A stretch of 54,966 nucleotides of DNA, from positions 22,673 to 77,638 of the forward strand of contig UZAN01040208.1 in assembly GCA_900618425.1 (NCBI GenBank). The letters are read 5' to 3'. Positions 1 through 10,215 of the stretch are shown here, piece after piece. This DNA comes from Echinostoma caproni (lineage: Eukaryota > Platyhelminthes > Trematoda > Plagiorchiida > Echinostomatidae). The notes under the pieces were generated by a model, which searched no databases, was not told the DNA's origin, and saw only the letters and a list, made by a program, of their open reading frames with translations. The position numbers and the translations under genes are program-made. Within the stretch, counting starts at the first letter, position 1. Each line of letters starts with the position of its first letter.

Positions 1-1340
1 TATGGTCTCGAAATCACTCGGCAAACGTTGATGGAAAAAGAGGGGTTGACGGCGGGGTTTGAAGCAAATCACCTAGTAGACAAAGCGCTGTTCCGTAAAC
101 TAAATTTGCCGCTGTAAATCCGATGTAGTCTTTTATGACAGCGAATGCTCAGGGGGGTGATTGGAAGACGATTCGGTTCAGCGAGGAACTTCGTGAGCGC
201 GAAGTGGGGCTTTGAGTTGTCGGTGAAAACGTTCAACTAAGCCGTTTGCTGCGGGGTGGTAAGCGGTGGTGCGAATGTGTTCGCAACCAAGCAGCCGCGT
301 GAAATCACGAAAGAGTGCAGATTGGAATTGAGCGCCTCTGTCAGTGGTTACAGTGTGGGAATACCGTAGTGGGAAATCCAGTGTGACAGGAAATGTTGTG
401 CGACGGACTCAGAGGAAATGTCTGCCAGGGGAACGGCCACCGGCCAACGTGTGAAACGGTCGACACATGTTAACAGATATGTCTTACCATTTGAAGTGGG
501 AAGTGGAGCAACAAGGTCAATGTGAACATGAGAAAAACGAGTGTCTGGGACGGGGAAATGACCTGCGGAAGAAACAGTGTGGCGGTGAATCTTATTTCGT
601 TGGCACTATAAACAAGATTTGGTCCAATGTCGTACATCTTTGTTCATGCTGGGCCAAACGTAACGATGGGCAATCAGATGTAACGTAGAACAAACTCTGG
701 GATGCAAAAATGGGTTGACGCATACTAAACGGTAAAATTGTTCAAGGGTGTCCAGAGGAAGTATCGTAGAAAATGTTGGACGGTAAATGTGAAAGAGGGA
801 TTTGCGTGCAACGTAGTGATGTGGATTTGAGCAATCTCTGAAATGAGGGTCCTTGGATTGATGTTGAGAAATGATCTCAAGGCTGATATCGGATGGTGTA
901 ACCATACTGTTGATGTTGAGCCGAGAGAGTGTCTGCGACGGTGTTGTTCGATCCATTGATGTGTCGGATATCGGTGGAAAATTAAGAGCTGAAATCCAAG
1001 TGACGAATTTCGCGCGGAGAGTAACGATCGGAACGTGCACGGAAGACAAACACCAGTGGTTTGTGGTCGGTCATGATGGTGAATTGACGACCTTCCAGAA
1101 GGTAGCAAAATGTTGGATGGCGAGGTATGCTGTCAGTAGTTCGCGACCGAAGGTGATGTAGTTAGTTGGGATGGGGAAAGCTTCTATGCATGGAAAGCCA
1201 AGAGCCGATGAACGTTTGTGACTATCTGACGAACTGCCACTCCAACGGCACGATTCGATGCGTCGGTGTGCAGCACCAGTTGAGTGGACGTAGATGCTTT
1301 TAGGCGGGGTTACATGGTGGCGTCTTGGAGGACTGATGTA
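1..1340 (-). mobile_element. Ty3/Gypsy LTR retrotransposon, degenerate pol (RNase H to integrase), cut by window edge
   Basis: Read on the minus strand, pol domains appear in the normal order. From about 1330 down to 940 there is RNase H, with HTDASNRAVGVAV, then IMTDHKPLVF, then HLDF and NTVADTLSRL. At about 690-610 comes the integrase zinc-binding region, with HPRVCSTLH and RYVWPSMNKDVRHW. At about 490-200 comes the integrase core, with CVDRFTRWPVAVPL, then TTDRGAQF, then TAYHPAANGLVERFHR. Frameshifts and stops break it: RNase H uses two frames, and the core shifts just before the TTDRGAQF block. It is a dead copy. The reverse transcriptase, gag and LTRs are not seen; the 3' end lies left of the window. 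The order RNase H-integrase excludes Copia; the motifs fit Ty3/Gypsy. Confidence 0.88.
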
Positions 1341-1999
1341 GCGGTTTAGCGGTTCTTCAACCGACAGTTTCGTAACGGCAGTTTTCTCTTCATTTCTCTT
1401 GCTTTTCTCTAAGTTCCTTGATAGATCCATTCACGCTGGATGTGATCACCAAATCACAGACCAGAACCACCTCCATCCCACGCTGGTGTGGCTAGCACCA
1501 GGACACGTTCAGTTTTCAATCAGTCCTGTATAATAAAACAGCAGGTCTTCATGACTAAGGGATTTCGCCCTGTCTGCTGTTCATCACACAAATATGTGTA
1601 ATAAAAAACGTCGAGAACTATCAGGACATGGTTACATAACCATGGCATACTTACCAGAACCATCAGAGTTAAGATATCAAGTAGTGACGTAGCCTATCGA
1701 TCAGGTAGATTAATTACAAAAGCTAGGCTACCGTTGATCTTTTCCTTCTAACATAAGGATCCTTTTTCTCTACCGAGGACAATCAAGTGCACCATCGAGA
1801 TTTAGCATTTATCTCCATTATCTGACGATATTGATCTTACAGAGAAAGTTTCTACATTAGATATAGCAACTTGGACACATCCAGAATTAAGTTTTACTTT
1901 AACTATTATCGTGCTTTTATTGAGCTCGAAAAGACCGCACAGATAATTCCCCAGGGGGATTTCTGTATCGCACAGTTTCCTCACATTGACCAGATTTAC
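1341..1999. other. Unassigned stretch with one nested hairpin
   Basis: No coding sequence recognised. At 1537-1581 the arms AACAGCAG and CTGCTGTT enclose an inner AGGG/CCCT stem with loop ATTTCG. The open frame on the minus strand near 1802-1984 resembles nothing I know and is probably chance. Confidence 0.4.
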
Positions 2000-3615
2000 T
2001 TTTAGGTTTCCGTTGCCGTTGCTTAACTAATAGCCTGGAGAATTCATATCAACTAGGGTTTGCATGGGAATTGAGTAGACGTACGAGCGCCACTGTTTGT
2101 GGCATTCAGATATATCACACAGAGTCTTTAACCACCGGTTACGCTGATCTCGGGGTTCCAATCCAAGAAACCTAACGTGGCCTACGCAAGCAAGTCTCTC
2201 AGTCAAAGATTCTATACCTTCATGTCAGGTCTGAGCCTGAGCACACACGATCTTTTTCCATTCACTGCTTGCCTCAGTTATTAGTATACGCGGTGGAAAC
2301 CTTTTTGGTCATATACGCAGCACATAGAGGTCGACCACTTGATCCAGTGGGCGACCGCTGTTATCTGAAACTCTGCGTCTAAACTCAACATTGCATGTTC
2401 GGGTTTCCCACCTGACTCGTGCAATGCTGCATAGACAGCGGTGGCCAAACATAGACAATCTATTGTCATCCCTTTCCCGTAATTGTCAAGTCTCTGCACC
2501 GTAGAGCAGGACCGGTCTAATTGCTGCGGCGTTGACTCGTTCCTTGACAAACAGCCGTATTTGGCGATTGCATCACAGATGTCTCAAGTTAACAAATGCC
2601 AACTGAGCCTTCTATATGTGAGCTGACACTTCATCCGCCAGGTGAGATACAGGTGCTCTGATAGCAAAACTTGTCCACTTCCTCTGCTGCTTCCACAGTT
2701 AGAGTTAGGTCGGAGGCTGGATCGATGATGAAAAGCGCGCACTTAACATAGTTACACTAACACTGAAACTATCCAAAAACGCTTGCAACTTACTTCAGTA
2801 TTCACTTAGCAGTATAATATAATCTGTATACTACAAATTGGACAGTTTTCCTTGTGGGTCCAATGTCGCTATCCTCGCACGAGGATAGGGCTATTTCAAG
2901 AATCAGATCCATAACAAAGTTCAATGGAAATGGCGAGAGAGAGAGAGTAACACTGAGGAACACCATTTTTTGTGATGAACTCTGGTGAAAAAGTGGTGTA
3001 AGCTCGGAGTCGGCTTCCACTATGGTTATAAAGATACCGCATAATCGAAATAAATTTCTCGTGCACATCCTTCAGGGAGAGGCGGTGCCAGAGAAGAGAG
3101 CGTTCGATTGAGCCGATTGAGCTTCCAGATCAACGAAGATAGAAATGGTGTGTCTACGAAAGGAGTGTTTGTTTTAAAATTTGTCGAAGGGTGAAAATGT
3201 GGTTGATACAACCTCGACTAGGTCTAAATCTAGGCTGATTCTCATGCATGCACTATTCACATGCGGCAGACAATCGACTGAGTATGATGCGAGTGAGAAG
3301 CTTAGAGATGATGTTGACTAAATTAATTCCTATTTGGTTTCTACAAGAGGATCTGTCACCTTTCTTGTAAATTGATAAGATGACCAATCCATACCATTCA
3401 GTCGGAGCCTATTCCCCCTCCCATAATAATCCTGGGAGTTTCGTCAAATCCAAAACCAGGACTGGCCCTACTTCCTTGAAAATAGATACGGACAGCCCAT
3501 CTGGAACAGGAGCCTGATATCTTTTGAGATAACTTATTTCCCTGGAAACCTCCATTTTAGATGGAGGACTCACATCATCTGTCAGTAGTTACCCCACTGA
3601 TTTAGGGGTTAACAA
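2000..3615 (-). mobile_element. RTE-clade (SR2-like) non-LTR retrotransposon, degenerate reverse transcriptase to 3' end, copy A
   Basis: On the minus strand several frames together give an RTE reverse transcriptase in order. Near 3560-3490 there is APVPDGLS. Near 3400-3240 come YKKGDRSSCRNQIGINLV and IISKLLTRIILSRL. Near 3220-3170 come FRPSRGCINHIFTLRQ, then LWHRLSLKDVHEKFIS near 3090. Near 2940-2870 is LNFVMDLILEIALSSCEDS. Near 2600-2420 come AQLAFVNLRHL, VLLYGAET and FGHRCLCSIARVRW. Near 2190-2060 is the C-terminal block EPRDQRNRWLKTLCDISECH. The VNLRHL and HRCLRSI-type motifs are typical of SR2-like elements of flukes. Stops, frameshifts and a lost catalytic YADD show it is inactive. The endonuclease is not convincingly present upstream. 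Confidence 0.88.
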
Positions 3616-6611
3616 ACCTAGTGTAAGTGAGGGCCGGTTGAAATGAGCCTCGAAATGTTCTGTTCATCGATCAAGACGGTTTTGCTGATTGTGAATCATC
3701 ATGCCATCATACTCCCTAATTACCTCACTTACACCTATTTTACTTGGGTCCGGGCTCCTAATTGGGGCGAAAAGATTGAAAATTTCACCGATAATAGCGG
3801 CCCTTTTCATCTTGCTAGAATTTCCTACTCACCACTCCTCGTGGTCATTCATCAGAGTCTTGATGAGCTAGAGGTTAGGGAATTTGTGCATTTTGTCGTT
3901 TTTGGTATCAGAGGGATGAATCTACGGGAGCCCAGCGAGACAGCCGAGGTAGATGAGATCAACCTTTATTTTCTTTTGATCGCGCGATAGCATCCGTCAT
4001 TGTTGTGATTGACATTTGGATAGGGTCCAGTGTTCATTGAGTCCTTCAGCGCTTGGTCGAGCCGAGAGGCGCTCGAAGATTTTCGCTTCGAAGGCCGATT
4101 GGCAACAACCGCTCACATTGTATTATGGACATCCGTTTCCCCTGGCTACTTTGGGGTTGTTTACCAGGCTTAGGGAGAATCTTACTCTTAAAAAAAGCGT
4201 CTTCTGTGTCAATTTCTCTTTCCTAAAAATGTCAAAACTGTTTAAGACGTTACTTTCTTGTTCTGCTTATCCTTCATACTCACAAGCTCAACATATTCAC
4301 CAGAATACCGTACCACACGTTACAGTATGCGTTAACTGTAGTTTACCATTTGTTTGTCGAGCGATGTATTTCTGTAACAAAGGAAATCGACCAATTGGAG
4401 GAAACCAGTGCCCTCAACGTGCTCGGATGAATCATTGATGAGCTGGTGAATACTTTTAAAATCACAATTGTGAGTAGAGTCAGTATTTTATGGAAACAGG
4501 GAAACATGCAAATACAAAAAGTTGCAGCATAAAAGTTGAAAAAGAACAAAGCAATACTTCATTCTCCATTCAGCGTGGGCTATACAGAGAATTATTACCT
4601 GAGTGGATAACTGGTTGCATGGATGGAGCGAATGGGAATCCAAGTGTACTATGTGGTGAACCACAGTGCCTGATCACGTAATCGAGCCAATTTGATGTTG
4701 TTCACAGTACCTACATGATCTATAGAATTTCGTGAACATAAATTAACCCTCCACACTTATAATCCCCATGGGGCTGGTGAATGCAAACGGAAGCAAGTGA
4801 TGCCTAACAGGCGGAATAAAGTTCGGACGCTTGATAAGGTGTATCATTCGGATTTGAGTGCTTACATCTTAGAAAGCTTGTTCAACTTATTTTGAATGGT
4901 CTCTTCTGTCTTTTGGATCTGTCTTACCAATAACTCCCACCCATTCGCAGTGATTATTTGCTATCTTTCTAGTCCCCGAGCCCTTATCGTTCCACCCAAC
5001 CGGTCATTCTCCTTAGGCCGCCTTGTTTTAAGCCTCGTATCCTCACTTCTAAGTAAGAATTCGAACCGGAGGACATCCGGTGTCGATTCCATAGGGTTTT
5101 GCTGACATGGATTGCGTTCGTTCCACGAAGAAAACTGCAGTGTGACAAAACGGTTTTACACATATGATGACACATTGGTTCTTTGAGAGAAATCCATCAT
5201 CCATAGGCAAAAACAACCGAGCCTGTAGTAATCAAAAACACGCCATATAGGTTTTTAGATTGAAGAACCATGTAAATACTCAGTAGGATCGGAAACAGTG
5301 ATAGTAATGGGGATGAGTCGACCCTTCAACTAAACCTCTTGGTCAGAGCGTTCCACGTTAGCTGTTCCCCACTTTAAGAGTGATACTGTACAGTTTTGGA
5401 AAAAGTATTTGCTCGTTTCAGAATCCGTTGGCAACGAAGCAGAGTGGCAGGAAATTCTAACAGTTATGTCGTCCGCACTACGTGGAAAATGCTCAAGTGA
5501 GTACTGTGTTGCATAGGTCGATAGGTCCACTATTTCTACCTTCGTTGATCTGAAACGTCCGTAAGTTATATGATCCGAAATGAGCACATGGTATTGTACT
5601 GTTGAGTAAACCTTCAGGTCCATGGGTGTATTAATTCAGCTATGCGTTTTACCCTTTTAGTATGCCTGTGTGCGCAATACTGTTAGATAATTAGTTTGGT
5701 CCGGCCTCCAATCTCACTCTAGTCGGACAATCAGGAATGCTCAGCTACATAGTTCCTGGTTGACAAATATCAGATGAAACTTAACCGCCCCTTTAGAAGA
5801 TTGGGTTAGTACTTCCTCATTTGAGACACCTTTGAAATCGCCTCGAAGACCGGCTGTCCGTGAGGTGCGAGTTTATCTTGTGGCAGTTACGTGAAGCAGA
5901 GACTTGGTCATTTTGTAAGAGGATAGATAAAGAATGTCGGTGTTCGAACATCGTTGTTGCGCACCGGTGGAAGACTCGACTACTGGACTCTAGCATGCAG
6001 ATCGCATTAAGTTTTTTGGTCGGGGTTCCTGTGATCAGCCTATTCAATCGGCGATTTGTTGATGTAATTGGAAATACTGATGCTCGTACATCTACTCATT
6101 TTCTAGGCACGTTTAGTTTACCTGCATAAAGTACCGTTTGAACTGATACCACTGTTGCTTTTTAGTTTCCATTACTGTATTATATATTGGTTGATGAAAT
6201 TTGTGAGCGAAAAGATTCATCAAAACCCTCTCACGCGAGTAAAAGATCGGTAGCTGTTACGTTAACCGTGCTGAAATGTATGAGATATGCTTCATGCTCC
6301 AAACAAGCTAGCAAATATGGGTTGTGCTATATTGCATATAGACAAGGTGAAAAATGATTTGATCACCTGCCCACCAGTGTTCAACTGAGTCGAATGCTTG
6401 CGCTCCGTTAGGCTGATGGGATAATGCAATGCTGATGAGATCCAACAAAGTCAAAACAGTTATCGAGTGATTCCTGGCTTTTCAGTTCAGACTTCACTTC
6501 AGGTACGTGAAGAAATTCACCATCTAATGACCATACTCATATTCAAATAATGCAAACTCAAATTTAGGCCACATACTCACTGAATAACTCAAAATCAGGT
6601 TGGGTTAACTG
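3616..6611. other. Unassigned intergenic DNA
   Basis: Short open frames occur on both strands (for example 4016-4438 +, 5330-5623 -, 5860-6129 +). None shows a recognisable domain, a good splice-site pair or a conserved pattern. The piece just above 3616 might be the decayed endonuclease end of RTE copy A, but I could not recognise its motifs. A segment near 5040-5070 holds, on the minus strand, a GGTTCGAATTC box like a tRNA B box, without a convincing A box. Confidence 0.4.
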
Positions 6612-6815
6612 TTATTTTTTTCTTTTTTTCATTTTACTTCCTTTTATTGAATATACAGCGATCCAATTTTCAGGAGGGGGTAAGCGGTCAATCAAAGGGC
6701 TGCCATTCAACACACAGTGGGGAGTCAGGCGGCGGTGGTGGAATTCGAACACACGTCCTCCGGGGTGATAATTTGGTGACGTTACCAACGGGCCACCACC
6801 GCCCGGTGAGCTACC
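6612..6815 (-). mobile_element. tRNA-headed SINE, near full length, copy 1
   Basis: On the minus strand the element starts near 6815 with GGGCGGTGGTGGCCCGTTGG, a tRNA-like head with an A-box-like TGGCCCGTTGG. A B box GTGTTCGAATTCC follows near 6745. The body, with TGGCAGCCCTTTGATTG and CCCCCTCCTGAAAATTGGAT, leads to a 3' end of CAATAAAAGGAAGTAAA at about 6640. A pyrimidine-rich stretch at 6612-6630 (+ strand) gives an A-rich tail on the element strand. The same head, body and tail recur at 50093-50275 on the + strand, and 3' parts recur near 9.6 and 17.5 kb, which defines a repeat family. SINEs are transcribed by RNA polymerase III and moved by a partner LINE; the partner is not identified here. 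Confidence 0.85.
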
Positions 6816-8415
6816 AGTAGAGTCAATAACATTCGGAATCGCTTTCCAATATGTCTCAATCAATCATTGGTTTACTCCTAATCGTTCATTCACTGACGAT
6901 TTAGCTTGCACATTGGTCGTGTTAACTATAGTAATTGGAATTGTATTGAATATAGGAATAAAAGAACTCTTACTGTAATACTCAGAATTGAATTGGCTCC
7001 AACCTAGACTACGGACACCAATAAAATACATGGAGAATGGGTAGCAGCATGTTTTATAGAAAGCTATAAGCGATATCATTGGTTGAAGGACCATAGTGCA
7101 CTCACGTAAACCGTTTGCACAGACGCATTGCATGTACTAACTCTGATGTAATGTTCTCCCTGTGTAGCATTGGTCCCGCTTCCTGAACTTTGATCGGTTG
7201 ACATGAAGCTTTACCGGGTCATACTTGAAATGCGGTCACGTATCTCTGGATCACCACATCAACTTTTCAACATTCAACTAATCACATGGGATATGCCAGA
7301 TCCGTTGGAATTCCTTATTCTGGTTGGCTGCCTGGAGATTGTTTCCCGATGGAGGCGCTTAGTACAATCCACTTTGGTTGTAAGATTAGCACAGTTGTAC
7401 AAAACAGAATTTGAAAATTTGCAAGAAAGGGAATCAATAGGTCACCGATGTCATGTAATACGGTCTCAGTGCATTTCAGTGATACGAGGCTAGTTACGCA
7501 GCGGCCAATTTCAGTCTAACTGTGCACTTATTAATTGGAAGTTGATTAGGATACACACTCCATACCGTGTGGTCTTATCGGTAATCCCCTGGTCCCTTGG
7601 AATCAAAACTACACTCTATTTAGAAATTAAAACAGCAGCGTCGACACGGTGAGCAGTGCATGCACGCACAAATACACACACCGTTCTCAAACGGTCATCT
7701 ATATTTGTGCTCCAAAATTTCACACCCTACCTGTGAATAACCCTAATAATGCATACAAATAATCGATCAACTCTCGCTTACGTTCAAAATTTTTCTCCTT
7801 TTAGAATTTAGCACAACAAGATGATTATAGCTGTTTATGGCCTGAAAGATTGACTGTCTCATCATTGTCACGTTGAGTTCTGTGTATTATGACCCGTTTG
7901 GTTTATGACTGCCCCCCTCGTACCCCCATAGAGGTGGGTCACTTGGATTGAAGATGGTAATGCATACGTGATTACAGTATGATTTATTCAGTAAAACAAT
8001 TATTATACTTTATGCGATGAAATGAACATACTTATTCCATACGGGTTACTTGTTTATCGCTATCCGTGACTCAGTTGTTTTGAGTAATATATCATCTGCT
8101 TGAAAACTGCTATTTGTTAATCACCGGTAGATTGGAGAAGCAATATGCAGCGGTTTTGTTTATTCAAACCACGGATATCAAATGAAATGCATTCGGCTGA
8201 GAGGGTTCGCTGGATTATTTAGACATTTTTCGTCCGGTAGTTCCCGAGAATTCATTTTCTCATACAGATGAGCAAATAAGGCTGATAGATTCATTGGACA
8301 AAACAACAACGTGGCGAACAAGCTTACCCTCGGTACTTCTCCTGGTGAATAGTTAAAGGAAATTATATAATGAGAACACAAATTGGCAAACAAGCTCGTT
8401 TTCAGTGTATCTTAA
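6816..8415. other. Unassigned intergenic DNA
   Basis: AT-rich sequence with small chance open frames (7203-7493 +, 8178-8393 -). No domain, exon or repeat that I recognise. Confidence 0.4.
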
Positions 8416-9255
8416 TCATGTCTTAATCATTACAACACAATAAATATGACTAGTATCAAAGAAGGATTTACAAGGAGGGGGGTTGTGAAGACGGATGGAA
8501 ACTGCCTCTGCTGTGGCTAGAATGCGAAACCGCACGTGTATAGACCATCCCGTCTTAACTCTATACAGGGGTCGGAACGCTTCGGTCACGTTTACAATGT
8601 GATTAGTGTCGACAAGGTGCGACACGACGGCACTTGTGATTGACTTAATTGGTCCACTTCGCAACCACGCAGGGTGATGCTCACAGACGCGCTCGGACAG
8701 ACGCCTGGTCGTGCGGCCAACATACTTTGCTCCACAGGAACAAGTGAGAGAGTAAATACAGAAAGAGGCGGCAGAATCAGGCACTCTATCCTTCAACCGT
8801 AAATACACCAGCGGGCTAGATGCGAATCGAGTTTGAAGCTTAGCCGCGTAGAACGTTTTGTTGATGGCATTTGATAACCTTCTGTGCACAATCTCTGCCA
8901 AGGTGTCACCTTTAAACGGTAAAAAATGTATACAGACTTCTTCTCAGCAATTACCCTCTTGGGAAATGGCTCTTGCCCTTGCATCACAGATTCCACCAAA
9001 CGCTCCGGATATCCATTCTGGATGAAGATATTGCGCACATTTTGGAGTTCTTCAACCAGCATGTCCTGCGTGCAAATTTTTCTAGCTCCATTGACCAAAC
9101 AAAGTATGAGATTCTTCTTCATACTGAGTGGTACAAAGCTACGGAAATGAATGTACTGCCCATACCAAGTCGCCTTCCTGTGTACTGACCGCCTGATGGA
9201 TCCGTCATCACAGCGAGTTAGGCAGACATCTAAATATGCTATTTCACTGTTTATA
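8416..9255 (-). mobile_element. Penelope-like retroelement, C-terminal reverse transcriptase linker plus GIY-YIG endonuclease, copy 1
   Basis: Minus-strand reading starts near 9250 with YLDVCLTR and RRSVHRKATWYGQYIHF. It continues through LCLVNGARKICTQDM and NGYPERLVESVM, then the block KGDTLAEIVHRRLSNAI, and ends with the GIY-YIG region. That region holds ASFCIYSLTCSCGAKYVGRT, then RLSERVCEH, then SAVVSHLVDTNHIV. The GIY motif is degenerate (CIY) and YIG is YVG, with the following R and the H/E positions kept. The last 161 codons are one open frame (8416-8901); one frameshift near 8930 separates it from the upstream part. This is the standard layout of Penelope-like elements. The catalytic RT core is missing upstream, so this is a 5'-truncated copy. 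Confidence 0.87.
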
Positions 9256-9569
9256 AATATATATATTAAATATATTATATAACTCAGGGAATAACGCTAA
9301 TATATGGTACAACTGTGTCGTTATTATTATCTGCAAATGGCGGTTTGGGTGGTGGGTGGGATTGGAGGGTGAATATGCGACCACTAGTCGCATAGTTGAT
9401 GATCTTCATTTGCAGAGTGTGAGTTTTGAGCTGGAATGTTAGGTGGAGCCACATCGAACACCGGAACAAGAAAGGGTAGGAAATCTCACGATTTACTTGT
9501 AAGCTTCAACTGGGGAGAGGTTAATTATAGTAATAATAACAATAATAATGATAATACTGATAATACCTA
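9256..9569. other. AT-rich spacer between retroelements
   Basis: An AT/TA-rich run lies at about 9251-9283 and AAT-type short repeats at about 9524-9568. No coding signal seen. Confidence 0.45.
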
Positions 9570-9705
9570 AAATGTTTTTACTTCCTTTTTTATCTATATA
9601 AAATAAACTATCAGGGGAGGGGGTCTTGGCTATACAAAAGCTGCCTGTGGAAACACATAATGAGAAAATGGGTGTCGGTGACAGAGGTTCGAATTAAAGC
9701 CCTCC
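9570..9705 (-). mobile_element. tRNA-headed SINE, 5'-truncated and diverged, copy 2
   Basis: On the minus strand it shows the family body: AGGCAGCTTTTGTATAGCC, then CCCCCTCCCCTGATAG, ending AAAAAAGGAAGTAAAAACA. This aligns with the 3' two thirds of the copies at 6612-6815 and 50093-50275. A TTCGAA box near 9690 marks the remnant of the B-box region; the A-box head is missing or unrecognisable. Confidence 0.7.
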
Positions 9706-9711
9706 GAATGG

Positions 9712-10215
9712 TTATTTTGATGACCTTGCTACTCGATCACAGCCGTTCTGATTTACTGTTGTTTTTTCTATTGCTATTACCTTTGCTGTTGATAAAAATC
9801 GGGCTTGACATCTTGAAAAAGCACCCTTGTCATTGAATGAATTGTACAGAAACGACTTACACCTGTTAATGACGTGATTCGTTTCGGCCAAGTGTATAAC
9901 AACCGCGCTTGCAACCGTCCTGGACTGAGCCAAGTTGGGTGTACTCTCATTGGATCGATCAGGTGTCTGATGATTTTTACCACAGGAGTGAGTATAGTGG
10001 TAGACACAGAAGGAGGCTATCTCCATTGGTAGCCTATTCTTTATCTTCATTGGAGGAAATGAACTGGAAGAGTAAAAAGTGCTCAATTCCGTCGAGAAAT
10101 AAGCATTTTCCAACCACATTCTTGAATCGGTTGCTCATTGGTTTTACAGGCTTATCGCCTTTGAAAGACGATGCAATATTGAGCTTTTCTTTTTCTACCG
10201 CTGGGTTACATAACA
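9712..10215 (-). mobile_element. Penelope-like retroelement remnant, GIY-YIG region, copy 2
   Basis: Minus-strand translation gives FKGDKPVKPMSNRFKNVVGK, matching the FKGDTLAEIVHRRLSNAI block of copy 1. Then come NRLPMEIASFCVYHYTHSCG and NLAQSRTVASAVVIHLAETN, matching RVPDSAASFCIYSLTCSCG and RSGPIKSITSAVVSHLVDTN of copy 1. The YIG motif is lost (CGKNHQTPDRS in place of CGAKYVGRTTR). Frame changes and the absence of an upstream RT show a dead fragment. It lies about 450 bases from copy 1 in the same orientation, with a SINE piece between. Confidence 0.78.

Noticed and set aside
2281..2550. The same open frame (starting MSRNESTPQQL) at 2281-2550 and at 15446-15652 (-), suggesting a conserved gene
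   Set aside because: It is a shadow frame over the RTE reverse transcriptase; the true reading (VNLRHL, HRCLCSIARVRW) is in another frame, and the identity comes from the shared 300-base tract.
4016..4438. 140-codon open frame (+)
   Set aside because: No recognisable domain, codon use not like the host exons, no neighbouring exons; probably chance.
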